NCBI GenBank assembly: GCA_963727235.1
Contig: CAVSFZ010000029.1
Location: 1 to 64,000, forward strand
Reading direction: 5' to 3'
DNA length: 64,000 bases
From: CAVPTL01 sp963727235
Lineage (GTDB): Bacteria > Actinomycetota > Thermoleophilia > Gaiellales > JAICJC01
Part shown: piece by piece, positions 9,333 through 18,108 of the stretch
Layout: the number at the start of each line of letters is the position of its first letter
Numbering within the stretch: the first letter of the stretch is position 1
Notes under the pieces: generated by a model
What the model saw: the letters and a program-made list of their open reading frames with translations, nothing else
What the model was told of the DNA's origin: nothing
Database searches by the model: none
Position numbers and translations under genes: made by a program

Positions 9333-10046
9333 ATGAGCACACTCGAGGGGCGCGTGGCCCTGGTGACCGGTGCCAGCAGCGGCATCGGCGCCTCCACCTG
9401 CGTGCGGCTGGTTGCCGCCGGGGCGAAGGTTGCGATGGCCTCGCGGCGCGGCCATGACATGGGGATCCAGGGCGCTCTGGCACAGCCCTGTGATGTGCGC
9501 GACCCCGACCATGTGGAGGCGCTGGTGGCGGCTACCGTGGAGCGCTTTGGGCGGCTCGACATCGTGGTCGCAAACGCGGGCGTGGGGGCATACGGCGACT
9601 TCCTCGACCTCGATCCCGCCCACATCGAGGAGATGATCGACGTCAACGTCAAGGGCCTTCTGTACACCGTGCGGGCGAGCCTGCCGCGGCTGCTGGAGAG
9701 CGATGCTGCCGATCTGGTGGTGATTGCCTCGGTGGCCGGTCAGCGCGCGCCCGAGGGGGAGTCGGTGTACGCCGCCTCGAAGTTTGCCCAGGTCGGGTTC
9801 ATGCGCTCGATTGACCATGAGCTGTACCGGCGCGGCGTGCGCTGCTCGACGATCGCGCCGGGCGGGGTCGCGACCGCGTTTGCGATGGGTGAGAACCGCG
9901 GTCGCACCCCCGAAGATCCCGATCTGCCCGGCATGATGCAGGCCGAGGAGGTGGCCGACGCGGTGGTTCATGCGGTGTCTCGGCCGCGCACCCACCGCGT
10001 GCTGGAGCAAACGATCCTGCCGATGACCGACGACTCGATGAACTAG
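9333..10046 (+). CDS. Short-chain dehydrogenase/reductase (SDR)
   Basis: 237-aa classical SDR. The cofactor motif TGASSGIG is at residues 12-19, NAG in VVANAGVGAYG, and the catalytic SVYAASKFAQ contains the Tyr-x3-Lys pair with an upstream Ser in VVIASVAG. The acidic residue usually found after strand 2 is replaced by SRRG, which suggests NADP(H) (inference). A GGAGAG ribosome site lies upstream of the ATG. It is 13 bp after the amine oxidase and 13 bp before the GH4 gene, so probably one operon. Substrate not predictable. Confidence 0.9.
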   Translation: MSTLEGRVALVTGASSGIGASTCVRLVAAGAKVAMASRRGHDMGIQGALAQPCDVRDPDHVEALVAATVERFGRLDIVVANAGVGAYGDFLDLDPAHIEEMIDVNVKGLLYTVRASLPRLLESDAADLVVIASVAGQRAPEGESVYAASKFAQVGFMRSIDHELYRRGVRCSTIAPGGVATAFAMGENRGRTPEDPDLPGMMQAEEVADAVVHAVSRPRTHRVLEQTILPMTDDSMN

Positions 10047-10059
10047 GAGCCACGAACAC

Positions 10060-11394
10060 ATGGGGAAGAACATCACGATTGTGGGCGGAGGCAGCTCCAG
10101 TTTCGTGCCGCTGCTTCTGCGCCGCCTGATTCTGAGCGAATCGCTGGGCGACTCGAACGTCACGCTGATGGACGTCGACGAGGGCCGGGTGAAGGTGATG
10201 GAGTCGCTGGGCCGCAAGCTGATCAAGAGCGAGGGCAGCGAGCTGTCGGTGCGAAGCACCCTGGATCAGCGCGAGTCGCTGGCCGGAGCGGACTTCGTGA
10301 TCGCCGCTATCGCGGTCGGCGGGATGGACGCCTGGGCCAACGATCTCGAGATCCCGGGACGGCACGGCATCGTCATGCACGTGGGCGACTCGATCGGCCC
10401 CGGCGGGATCATGCGCGCGTTCCGAAACGCGCCGGTGCTGGCGGACGTCGCCCGCAACGTGGCCGAGGTGGCGCCCGACGCGTGGGTCTTCAACTACACC
10501 AACCCGGCTCCGATCGAGGCTCTGGCGATGCGGGCCGCGGCGCCACAGGTGAAGTCGTACGCGCTCTGCTCGTGCACCGGGCATCCGGCCAGCCCCGAGT
10601 GGCTGGCCCACGAAGCGGGGGTCAGCCCCGACCAGATCGCGATGCCGCCGGTGGTGGCCGGCATCAACCACTGCGCCTCGGTGCAGGAGCTGCGGCTCAA
10701 GGACGGCACCGACGCGATGCCGCTGGTGAAGGCGCGGGCGACCAACCCGGTGGTCAAGTGGGTGCTCGAGACGTATGGCGTGCTGCCGTACTGCTGGACG
10801 CACTGGACCGAGTTCTATCCGCAGATGCAGCGGCTGGAGGCTCCCTACTCCGGCACCGCCCAGGGAGTCGACATGCGCTACGGCATCGAGACTCACGACA
10901 TGGCCTACGAGAAGGCTCGGGTCGCGGGACTCGAAGAGCTGGCGGCCCAGTGGACGGCCGATGACACGCCGGTGACGCTGGCCGACCTGCCCAAGGGAGA
11001 CGAGGACGAGGGCATCGAGGTGATCGACATGATCGAGGACATCGTCGAGAACCGGAATGCGACTCGGGTGGTGAACGCGCTCAACAACGGCGCCATCCCC
11101 AACCTGCCCGACGACGCGATCGTGGAAGTCAACGCCCAGATCAACGCCTACGGCATCCGCCCGGTGTACGCGGGGCCGCTGAACGATGCGCTGGCGGCGC
11201 ATCTCAACCACTACTTCAACTTTCAGAAGCAGGTGGTCAAGGCCGCGCTCAGCGGGGATCGCAAGGCGGCACTGCACGCATTCGTGCTCGACCCGACCAC
11301 AGCGTCGAACCTCGACCTCGACCAGACCCAGGCACTGCTCGACGAGATGCTCGAGGCCAACCGACCCCACCTCCCGCTGTTCGGTGAGCGGTGA
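10060..11394 (+). CDS. Family 4 glycosidase (GH4; alpha-galactosidase/6-phospho-glycosidase group)
   Basis: 444-aa NAD- and metal-dependent glycosidase of GH4, which cleaves by an oxidation-elimination mechanism. It shows the Rossmann motif ITIVGGGSSSFVP at the N-terminus, FNYTNPAPIEA, the metal-binding CSCTGHP and the GINHCAS His segment. GH4 members act on alpha- or beta-linked galactosides, glucosides, glucuronides or their 6-phosphates; the sequence alone does not separate these here. AGGAG precedes the start. The TGA stop (11392-11394) lies within palindrome copy 3. Confidence 0.9.
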   Translation: MGKNITIVGGGSSSFVPLLLRRLILSESLGDSNVTLMDVDEGRVKVMESLGRKLIKSEGSELSVRSTLDQRESLAGADFVIAAIAVGGMDAWANDLEIPGRHGIVMHVGDSIGPGGIMRAFRNAPVLADVARNVAEVAPDAWVFNYTNPAPIEALAMRAAAPQVKSYALCSCTGHPASPEWLAHEAGVSPDQIAMPPVVAGINHCASVQELRLKDGTDAMPLVKARATNPVVKWVLETYGVLPYCWTHWTEFYPQMQRLEAPYSGTAQGVDMRYGIETHDMAYEKARVAGLEELAAQWTADDTPVTLADLPKGDEDEGIEVIDMIEDIVENRNATRVVNALNNGAIPNLPDDAIVEVNAQINAYGIRPVYAGPLNDALAAHLNHYFNFQKQVVKAALSGDRKAALHAFVLDPTTASNLDLDQTQALLDEMLEANRPHLPLFGER

Positions 11395-11425
11395 ATAATT
11401 GGTGCCAGGCACCGAATTATTCACC
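11390..11425. repeat. REP-like palindrome, copy 3 (with bulge)
   Basis: Inverted repeat with left arm GTGAATAATTGGTGCC around a single A. The right arm has one extra G at 11414 (GGCACC-G-AATTATTCAC), so the hairpin has a one-base bulge. It supplies the TGA stop of the GH4 gene and ends 3 nt before the greA stop on the other strand; it probably terminates both. Confidence 0.88.
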
Positions 11426-11427
11426 AC

Positions 11428-11883
11428 TTACGTGATCGTCAGGATGCGGGCGGTCCAGGAGGTCTTGGGCGCTTCGATGGTGACCGTGTCGCCTTCGCCG
11501 GCGCCGTACAGGGCGCGGCCCATGGGTGACTCGGGGGAAACCGCGTTCTCGCCTCCGGCGCTCGAGATCACGACCTCCATGTGGTCGCCGAACTCGTCCT
11601 GGAGCTGCACCTTGGAGCCGACCGAGATGCGCCCGTCCGCGCGATGGGTTGCGGGGTCGACCACCACGGCGTTCTCGATCTTGGCGCGCAGGATGGTGAT
11701 CTGACGTTCGAGCAGTCCCTGCTCGTTCTTGGCGGCGTGGTATTCGAAGTTCTCGGAGAGGTCTCCGTGGCCGCGGGCCACCGCGATCGCATCCACGATC
11801 TCGGCGCGCTTCGGTCCTTCCAGCTCGGCCAGTTGGGCCTGGAGCCGAGCCATCTCTTCAGGTGTGAGCTCGATGTGGTCCAT
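11428..11883 (-). CDS. greA: Transcription elongation factor GreA
   Basis: 151-aa secondary-channel factor that rescues backtracked RNA polymerase by stimulating transcript cleavage. The N-terminal coiled coil carries the DLSENFEYHAAKNEQGLLE motif, including the acidic tip residues D and E. The C-terminal FKBP-like domain has VVDPATHRADGRISVGSKV and the SPESPMGRALYGAGEGD loop. The ATG at 11883 (MDHIELTPEEM) fits the family length; a GTG at 11913 would add ten unconserved residues. A TAGCGT hexamer lies about 8 nt upstream. Confidence 0.95.
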   Translation of the reverse strand: MDHIELTPEEMARLQAQLAELEGPKRAEIVDAIAVARGHGDLSENFEYHAAKNEQGLLERQITILRAKIENAVVVDPATHRADGRISVGSKVQLQDEFGDHMEVVISSAGGENAVSPESPMGRALYGAGEGDTVTIEAPKTSWTARILTIT

Positions 11884-11923
11884 TGATGTGAACGCTACCG
11901 GAACCGGTGACACCGGCGGACGC

Positions 11924-12994
11924 TCACCCGCCTGCGGCTGCCGCTGCCTCTCGGTAGGGCCGCTGCTCGCGCCGGATCAGGTCGGGGTTGGTGCCGGCGG
12001 CGTGGGCCAGTTCCAGGGTCAACAGCTGCAGTGCGACCGCGGCCGACACCAGCGCCTCGGCAGGAGACGAGGCTGCAGCCGATCCCAGCGGTGGGCCGAG
12101 CACCACCGTGGGGATGCCGATCGCCGCGAGCGCCGCGTCGGCCTCGGCCTGTCGGCGAGTATGGAGCTCCCCGCCGCGGGGGTCGGTGGCGATCCGCACG
12201 ACCGCCGTACGATCGGCGTCGCACCCGGCCAGGTGGCCGTGCAAGAGCGTCTCCAGCTGGTGCGCGGTGGCCGGGATGCGGGCGCCCTCCTCGATCTTCA
12301 ACGCCAGCTCACGAGCCGAGATCTCATCGGTCCCCAGGCCGGTGGTGATGATCCGGCGGTCGCCGTAAATGGTGCCCGCGGCCTCTGCCAGCACGGGGCG
12401 CGAGCCCAGCGCGGACTCAATTATTTTGGCCAGACCAATGCTGGTGTCGCCGCTTTCCACCAGCGAAACGCCGGCCAGGATCGCGCTGGTGTAGGCAACC
12501 GTGTGACACCACGACAGATCCAGCATGGGAGTGGTGACGACGTGATCCGCGGCGCCGGCGACGTTCGATTCCGGCTTGGCGGTAACCGCCACGATGGTCG
12601 CCCCCGCCGCCCGCGCCGACTCCATCGCCTGCTGCGTGGCTGCCGTGCCTCCGTCGTGGGAGATCGCCACGCAGACGCCCCCGGGCCTGGGCGTGAGGGC
12701 GGCGTCCAGTGCCTGCCGGGACTCCACCCACGCATCCGGCAGCGCGTCGGCAACCAGCGCCGCTACCGCCATCGCCCCGTGCTCGGAGGTGCCGCAGCCG
12801 GTGATCACGATTGGCCGGCCGCCGGCAGCAGCGTCGCGGATTGCCTTCCCGGCCGCGTCCACGCCTGGTGACGGCGCGTCGAGGATTGCCGCGGGGAGCC
12901 CCGCCTGGCCCTCGATCATCTCCTGCATCACCCACGGCGGGCCGGCGCGCAGTTCGGGATAGTCGGCCGTGTACCAGCTGCGGTCATCACTCAT
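11924..12994 (-). CDS. SIS-domain sugar isomerase-like protein
   Basis: 356-aa protein with two SIS (phosphosugar-binding) domains, as in the isomerase half of GlmS and in AgaS/FrlB deglycases. It shows IVITGCGTSEHGAMAVAAL, AISHDGGTAATQQAMESARAAG and ITTGLGTDEISARELALKIEE in domain order. There is no glutaminase domain, so it is not GlmS itself. GGAG lies before the ATG at 12994. It is 21 bp downstream of the ureohydrolase gene and probably co-transcribed. Substrate unknown; a sugar-amine phosphate would fit the family. Confidence 0.8.
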   Translation of the reverse strand: MSDDRSWYTADYPELRAGPPWVMQEMIEGQAGLPAAILDAPSPGVDAAGKAIRDAAAGGRPIVITGCGTSEHGAMAVAALVADALPDAWVESRQALDAALTPRPGGVCVAISHDGGTAATQQAMESARAAGATIVAVTAKPESNVAGAADHVVTTPMLDLSWCHTVAYTSAILAGVSLVESGDTSIGLAKIIESALGSRPVLAEAAGTIYGDRRIITTGLGTDEISARELALKIEEGARIPATAHQLETLLHGHLAGCDADRTAVVRIATDPRGGELHTRRQAEADAALAAIGIPTVVLGPPLGSAAASSPAEALVSAAVALQLLTLELAHAAGTNPDLIRREQRPYREAAAAAGG

Positions 12995-13015
12995 GGAGAC
13001 TCCTCGGGTCTGTAC

Positions 13016-14023
13016 CTACACCACCGCGGAGGATCGACCCGCCTTGGCCTGATGCGAATCGGCGTAGGCGGCCAGGGTGTCGGCGATTACCTGGCATGCG
13101 GCCATGGCCGACTGGCCGTGGTCGTAGGCGGGCGCGACCTCGGCCACGTCGAACGCGATCAGGTCGGCGCGGCCGATGATCTTCATCATCGTGAGCGCTT
13201 CGCGAGAGGTCAGTCCACCCATCGTGGGCACACAAGTGCCCGGTGCCACCGACACGTCGAGCACGTCGATGTCAAAGCTCACGTACACCCCGTCGGTGCC
13301 CTCGGAGGCGCGGGCGACGGCGTCCTCGGCGATCGAGGCGGCGCCCTTTCGCTCCACGTCGGACACGTGGTGGACGGTGATGCCCTGCTCGCGCACGTAC
13401 TCATACTCGGCCTTGGGATTGAGCGCCCCGTGGGGGCCGATGATCACGCACCGGGAGGGATCGAACGCGTCCAGCTCCATCGCCCGGGTGATCGGGCAGC
13501 AGTGATTGACGGCCTCGCCGCCGACTTCAGCGGCGGTGTCCAGGTGGGTATCGAGCAGGATCAGGCCGTATCGGCCCTTGGGTGCGTGCCGATCGACTGC
13601 CAGCGAACCCGCGATGGTGGTGGTGTGCTCGCCGCCGCACAGCACCGGCAGCCCGCCGGTCTTGAGCACTTCGCCCATCGCGTCGGCGACCCGGTCGATC
13701 GTTTTCGGTGCGTTGCCCGGAACGACGTCCACGTCTCCGGCGTCCACCAACCCCAGCTCCTCGAACAGGTCGAGATCGTATTCGCCGTGGTAGCTCAGCA
13801 GGTGGCTCGACCAGTTCCTGACGGCGCGCGGTCCCAGCTGCGCCCCCGGCCGGGCGATCGTGGTCGAATCGAACGGCATTCCGATGAAGGCTGCGCGCGC
13901 GCCGGCCGCTCGCAGTGCGTCGGCGTCCGGCTCTACGACCGGGGCGCCCATGAAACTCGCGATTCCCCCGCCCAGGATGCTGTGCCAGCCCTGCCGGGTG
14001 TGCTGCGACGCGATCGACGACAT
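13016..14023 (-). CDS. Ureohydrolase (agmatinase/arginase family)
   Basis: 335-aa manganese amidinohydrolase that releases urea or a related group from a guanidino compound. All six expected metal ligands are visible: GGEH (His133), DTHLD (Asp158, His160, Asp162) and FDIDVLD (Asp251, Asp253). The usual DP after the last motif is replaced by DVSVAPGT. The ATG at 14023 has a strong AGGAGG ribosome site; a longer frame upstream is not supported. The substrate could be agmatine, guanidinobutyrate or another guanidino acid. It lies between the GntR regulator and the SIS gene on one strand, so the regulator may control it (inference). Confidence 0.88.
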   Translation of the reverse strand: MSSIASQHTRQGWHSILGGGIASFMGAPVVEPDADALRAAGARAAFIGMPFDSTTIARPGAQLGPRAVRNWSSHLLSYHGEYDLDLFEELGLVDAGDVDVVPGNAPKTIDRVADAMGEVLKTGGLPVLCGGEHTTTIAGSLAVDRHAPKGRYGLILLDTHLDTAAEVGGEAVNHCCPITRAMELDAFDPSRCVIIGPHGALNPKAEYEYVREQGITVHHVSDVERKGAASIAEDAVARASEGTDGVYVSFDIDVLDVSVAPGTCVPTMGGLTSREALTMMKIIGRADLIAFDVAEVAPAYDHGQSAMAACQVIADTLAAYADSHQAKAGRSSAVV

Positions 14024-14141
14024 CGTGCCTCCTCGTGGAATTGCGGTAGCCGACGGCCGCCTGACTCGAACCGTAGCCGCTGGAGAGGATGGGCCACTCT
14101 CCACTGCGACAGGAGCTTCGCGTGCCGCACCCGCAATCACC

Positions 14142-14864
14142 TCACGGCAGTCGATGCCCGAGGAAGTGCTCCTCGAGTCCGGCGAGGTGGTCGTCGGCGG
14201 CGGCGCGCACGAGCTCCGGGTCGCCTGAGCGGATCGCCCCCAGGGTGCGTCGCTGGTATCCGATCGCGGCTTCCATCGAGCCGTACCCGGTGGGGTAGCG
14301 GGTGCGAGCCGACGCCAGGTCGCGGAAGATCTCGGCCAGGAACGCCATCAGTGTCGGGTTCTGCGCCGTTGCCGCCACCCGCAGGTGGAAGCGCACGTCC
14401 AGTTCGATGAACTCCTGTGGGTCGCCGGTCGCCCCCTCCAGGTCTGCCACCAATCCGGCCAGCGCGCTCAGATCGTTCTCGCCCGCCCGTTCGCACGCCA
14501 GCAGGTGACAGCTGGTCTCGATTGTCCGTCGCGCCTCCAGCGCTTCCACCAGATCGCGGGGGTCGTCAAGAGTGCGGTCGGTGAGCAGGTGGGTGGGCAG
14601 CGTGAGGCTGCGCACGAAGACGCCGCCGCCGTTTCCCCGGCGGCTTTCCAACACGCCCACCGCCTGCAGCTGCTCGATCGCGTCACGCAGCACCGGGCGG
14701 CTGACGCCCATGCGCGCCGCCAGCTCGCGCCCCGGCGGCAGCTGATCGCCGACGACCAGCTCGCCCCGCCGCAGCGCATCGATCAGGGTGCGCGTGACGG
14801 CGTCGGCGGCACGCGGCAGCGCCAGAGGTTCAATTGTTCTAAGGTAAGAATCGTTGGCCACCAT
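14142..14864 (-). CDS. GntR-family transcriptional regulator (FadR subfamily)
   Basis: 240-aa regulator. The N-terminal winged helix (about 25-90) has LPPGRELAARMGVSRPVLRDAIEQLQAVGVLESRRGNGGGVFV, typical of GntR. The C-terminal ~150 residues form the all-helical FCD ligand domain with LDVRFHLRVAATAQNPTLMAF and a late His (AADDHLAGLEEH). FCD domains bind carboxylic acids, often with a metal. Its ATG (14864-14862) overlaps the ATG of the divergent E1 gene inside CCATGG. A TAAACT hexamer 7 nt upstream (14872-14877, minus strand) suggests a leaderless message. A likely regulator of itself and the E1 gene. Confidence 0.92.
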   Translation of the reverse strand: MVANDSYLRTIEPLALPRAADAVTRTLIDALRRGELVVGDQLPPGRELAARMGVSRPVLRDAIEQLQAVGVLESRRGNGGGVFVRSLTLPTHLLTDRTLDDPRDLVEALEARRTIETSCHLLACERAGENDLSALAGLVADLEGATGDPQEFIELDVRFHLRVAATAQNPTLMAFLAEIFRDLASARTRYPTGYGSMEAAIGYQRRTLGAIRSGDPELVRAAADDHLAGLEEHFLGHRLP

Positions 14865-14877
14865 GGAGAACAGTTTA
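14837..14877. promoter_or_regulatory. Overlapping divergent starts with possible GntR operator
   Basis: CCATGG at 14861-14866 holds the ATG of both divergent genes. TTCT-N6-AGAA (14837-14850) is an interrupted inverted repeat that could be the GntR operator. Minus-strand -10-like TAAACT is at 14872-14877. AAGGTAAG at 14841-14848 could serve as the ribosome site of the plus gene if it begins at TTG 14854. Confidence 0.5.
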
Positions 14878-17175
14878 GACCTTCAGGCGCTGGCGGAGGT
14901 CGAGTCACGGGTGCTGTGGCTTGCCACCAGCATCGTTCACCATGCCAACCGCGTCCGCGAAACGGCCTCCGGCGTGAAGGTCGGCGGCCATCAGGCGTCG
15001 TCTGCGTCAATCGTCTCGATCATGACCGCGCTCTACTTCCACCACCTGCACGCGGCCGATCGAGTGTCGGTCAAGCCGCACGCCTCGCCGGTGCTGCACG
15101 CCGTCAACTATCTGCTCGGCCGGCTCGATCGCTCGTATCTCACCGAGCTGCGCAGCTTCGGCGGGCTGCAGAGCTATCCCAGCCGCCTGAAGGATCCCGA
15201 CCACACCGACTTCTCGACCGGCTCGGTCGGCATCGGAGCCACCGCGGCCGCCTGGAGTGCGGTTGCCCACCGCTACGTCGCCGGCCACTTCGAGGTCGAG
15301 CAGGGCGGCCGGCAGATCGCGTTGGTGGGCGACGCAGAGCTGGACGAGGGCGCCTGCTGGGAGGCGATCGTGGATCCGGTGGTGCCGGGCCTGGGCGAGC
15401 TCTTATGGATCGTCGATCTCAACCGCCAGTCGCTCGACCGGGTCGTTCCCGACATCGCCGCCGGCCGGATCTCCGCCATGTTCGAAGCCGCCGGCTGGCA
15501 CACGGTCACGGTCAAGTACGGCCGCCACCTGCACGAGCTGTTCAGCCGGCCGGGGGGAGAGTCGCTGCGCCGCCGGATCGACTCGATGACCAACGAGGAG
15601 TACCAGCGGCTGCTGCGCGCAACCCCCGAGCATCTGCGGGAGGGACTGCCGGGATCCGGCGGCGGCAGGCACGAGGTCGCCGGGCTGATCTCGCACCTGT
15701 CCGACGACGAGCTGCGGCGTGCGGTCGGCGACCTCGGCGGGCACGACCTGTCGGCGCTGCTGGACGCGTACCGGCAGGCCGATGCGGTGGTGGACCGGCC
15801 GACGGTGATCTTCGCCTACACCATCAAGGCCTGGCGGCTGGCCACCCAGGGCCATCCCGGGAACCACTCGGCGCTGCTCACGGTCGATCAGTGGAGGGAG
15901 CTGGCGACCGAGCTGGGTGCGGACGCTGACGATCCGTGGCAGGGATTCGAGCCCGATTCTCCCGCCGGCCGCCTGTGCGCCGCCGCGGCCGAGCGCCTGC
16001 GCCGGCCCGTGGTGGAGCCGCGACCGGTGCCGTCGCTCCCCACCGAGACCGGCCGCACCCACCGCGCCGGCGCGTCCACCCAGCAGGCCTTCGGCCGGTT
16101 CTTCCTCGACCTGCTGCGGGTCGCGCCGGACGCCGCCCGGCATGTGGTCACCGTCAGCCCCGATGTGGCTTCGTCCACCAACCTTGGCGGCTGGATCAAC
16201 AAGGTGGGGATCTGGAACGTGGGCGACCGCATCGACTGGTTCGCCGACGATCCCGACCGGCTGGTGAGCTGGCGTGAGAGCACCCACGGCCAGCACGTTG
16301 AGCTGGGGATCGCCGAGGGCAATCTGGTGGGCGCGCTCAGCGAGCTGGGTGTGACCTGGTCGCGTGACGGCCAGCCGCTGTTTCCCATCGGCACGTTGTA
16401 CGACCCGTTCGTCAACCGCGCGCTGGAGCCGTGGTCGTTCGGCATCTACGCCGGGGCGCAGTCGATCCTGGTCGGCACACCCTCGGGGGTCACCCTGGCG
16501 TCTGAGGGCGGCGCGCATCAGTCGATCATCACGCCGTCAGTTGGCCTGGAACAGCCCGGCTGTGTGGCGTGGGAGCCCGCCTTCGGGCAGGATTTCGAGT
16601 GGACGTTCCTGCATGCGATGAGCCGGCTGGGCCGGGCAGACGGCACCAGCTCGTACTTCCGGTTGACCACCCGGGCACTCGACCAGTCCCTGGCCGCGGT
16701 GCCCGAGGATCCGGCGGAGCGCGAGCGGCGGCGGCTGCAGGTGGTGGCGGGCGGCTATCGGATCCGCACTGCGAACGATGTCCCCGCAGTGACGCTGGTT
16801 GGGGTGGGGGCGATCATGCCCGAATGCCTGGCGGCGGGCGAGACGCTCACCGCCGCCGGGGTGGCCGTGGATGTCGTGTGCCTGACCTCGCCCGATCTGA
16901 TCTTCCGCGCGCTGCAAGCACGGCAGGGGTTCGGCGACGGTGACGCCGACATCCTCGAGCAGGTGTTCCCGGCCGATCGTGCCGCACCGATGGTGACGGT
17001 GCTGGACGGCCATCCGCACACGCTCAGCTTCCTGGCCGGAGTGCACGGCGCGGGGATCGCCTCACTGGGGGTTTCGAGCTTCGGCCAGTCCGGGGACGTG
17101 GGCGATCTCTATCGGCACTTCGGCCTCGACAGCGAGACGATCGTGGGCTCAGCGCTGGAGCTGATCGACTCCTGA
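14863..17175 (+). CDS. AceE-like pyruvate dehydrogenase E1 / transketolase-family protein
   Basis: 770-aa thiamine diphosphate enzyme built like homodimeric AceE. The TPP/Mg motif is GDAELDEG (156-163) followed by Asn187 in VDLNRQSLD. The middle domain has STNLGGWINKVGIWNV and the glutamate region HVELGIAEGNLVGALSELG. The C-terminal transketolase domain ends the protein. It is shorter than typical AceE (~890 aa) and no E2 or E3 gene is near, so a free-standing 2-oxoacid decarboxylase or transketolase-like role is possible. An in-frame TTG at 14854 has a better-spaced ribosome site than the ATG used here, so the start is open. The divergent GntR gene probably regulates it. Confidence 0.8.
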   Translation: MENSLDLQALAEVESRVLWLATSIVHHANRVRETASGVKVGGHQASSASIVSIMTALYFHHLHAADRVSVKPHASPVLHAVNYLLGRLDRSYLTELRSFGGLQSYPSRLKDPDHTDFSTGSVGIGATAAAWSAVAHRYVAGHFEVEQGGRQIALVGDAELDEGACWEAIVDPVVPGLGELLWIVDLNRQSLDRVVPDIAAGRISAMFEAAGWHTVTVKYGRHLHELFSRPGGESLRRRIDSMTNEEYQRLLRATPEHLREGLPGSGGGRHEVAGLISHLSDDELRRAVGDLGGHDLSALLDAYRQADAVVDRPTVIFAYTIKAWRLATQGHPGNHSALLTVDQWRELATELGADADDPWQGFEPDSPAGRLCAAAAERLRRPVVEPRPVPSLPTETGRTHRAGASTQQAFGRFFLDLLRVAPDAARHVVTVSPDVASSTNLGGWINKVGIWNVGDRIDWFADDPDRLVSWRESTHGQHVELGIAEGNLVGALSELGVTWSRDGQPLFPIGTLYDPFVNRALEPWSFGIYAGAQSILVGTPSGVTLASEGGAHQSIITPSVGLEQPGCVAWEPAFGQDFEWTFLHAMSRLGRADGTSSYFRLTTRALDQSLAAVPEDPAERERRRLQVVAGGYRIRTANDVPAVTLVGVGAIMPECLAAGETLTAAGVAVDVVCLTSPDLIFRALQARQGFGDGDADILEQVFPADRAAPMVTVLDGHPHTLSFLAGVHGAGIASLGVSSFGQSGDVGDLYRHFGLDSETIVGSALELIDS

Positions 17176-17182
17176 TCGGAGG

Positions 17183-18043
17183 TTAGTCGGTGCCGTCTTC
17201 GGCGTCGCGCTTGTGCAGGTAGCGCTCGATCTCGCGGGCGAGCTGGTCGCCGGTGGGAAGCTGCTCGTCCTCGAGGTCTCCGGCGGCGGCTTCCAGCCGC
17301 TTGACGGTCTCGCGCAGCATCGCATCTCCCGCCATCGCGTCGTCGTAGCGGGCGTGCTGCTCGCGTTCGATCTCGAGCAGCGGGTCGAGGTCGAATTCGA
17401 TGTCCAGGTGGCGCGCCAGCCGCTCCAACAGCGCGATGGTCGCGGCGGCGTAGCCGATGCTGGCGTACGGCGGCACCTGTGCGAAGAATCCGACCGCCGG
17501 CGTGCCGGCGTCGGTGACGGCCATCTCGAAGGTCGAGAGCGCGGCCGCCGGCACCCGCAGCAGCCCTTCGGGGCCGCGCGGCTCTCCTTCGGCCAGCACT
17601 CCGTCGTGCGATGCGGTGCTCATCAGCGGCACGGTGCGGGTGTGAGCGACAGCGCCGGGAACCGCTCCCAGGCTGATCCACTGCACCACCCCGAGCTCGT
17701 CGATCACGGCCGCCACCTCCCGGCCAAGTTCCTGCCAGCGGAGATCCGGCTCTGCGCCGGAGAACACCAGCAGGTCGCGATCGCCCACGGCGACGTGGCG
17801 AATCGCAAGCTCCGGCCATCGCAGCTCGGTCAGCCGGCCGTCCTCGACGTCCAGCACCGGGCGGCGGGAGCGGTAGTCGAAGATCGCGTCACCGTCGAAG
17901 GTGGCGATCACCTGTCCGTGCTCGGAGATGTGGGCGACGGCGTCGGACGCGGCCTCGGCCGCATCCACCCAGCCGTCGAAGGATGCCACCATCACGGCAT
18001 TGCGGAACAGGGGCAGATCGTCGGACAGATGCAGGAGCGCCAT
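17183..18043 (-). CDS. PAC2-family protein (proteasome assembly chaperone-like)
   Basis: 286-aa PAC2 family protein, common in actinomycetes and archaea and related to eukaryotic proteasome assembly chaperones. Visible family features: ASFDGWVDAAEAASDA near the N-terminus, IATFDGDAIFDYRSRRP, and the C-terminal charged helix LEIEREQHARYDDAMAG ending in a Lys/Arg-rich coiled tail. No proteasome genes lie in this window, so its partner is unknown. The ATG at 18043 lies 6 nt after a TATCCT hexamer, so probably leaderless. Confidence 0.85.
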   Translation of the reverse strand: MALLHLSDDLPLFRNAVMVASFDGWVDAAEAASDAVAHISEHGQVIATFDGDAIFDYRSRRPVLDVEDGRLTELRWPELAIRHVAVGDRDLLVFSGAEPDLRWQELGREVAAVIDELGVVQWISLGAVPGAVAHTRTVPLMSTASHDGVLAEGEPRGPEGLLRVPAAALSTFEMAVTDAGTPAVGFFAQVPPYASIGYAAATIALLERLARHLDIEFDLDPLLEIEREQHARYDDAMAGDAMLRETVKRLEAAAGDLEDEQLPTGDQLAREIERYLHKRDAEDGTD

Positions 18044-18049
18044 GGGCAG

Positions 18050-18055
18050 AGGATA
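18050..18055 (-). promoter_or_regulatory. -10 hexamer of the PAC2 gene (leaderless)
   Basis: TATCCT read on the minus strand ends 6 nt before the ATG at 18043, placing the predicted transcript start at or next to the start codon. Confidence 0.5.
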
Positions 18056-18069
18056 CGGAAATCCTCGAC

Positions 18070-18098
18070 CCGCCGGGGGCGCAGGGCGCCCCCGGCGG
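18070..18098. terminator. GC-rich hairpin between small gene and PAC2 gene
   Basis: Perfect 12-bp stem CCGCCGGGGGCG with loop CAGGG. It lies between the stop of the 76-aa gene (18109) and the PAC2 start (18043), both on the minus strand. No U-run follows, so a Rho-independent terminator of the actinomycete GC type is likely but not certain. Confidence 0.6.
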
Positions 18099-18108
18099 CG
18101 TCTGCCAC

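Noticed and set aside
14082..14102. GGAGAG-N9-CTCTCC hairpin between the GntR and ureohydrolase genes
   Set aside because: Short stem without U-run, no clear role; could be chance in this base composition.
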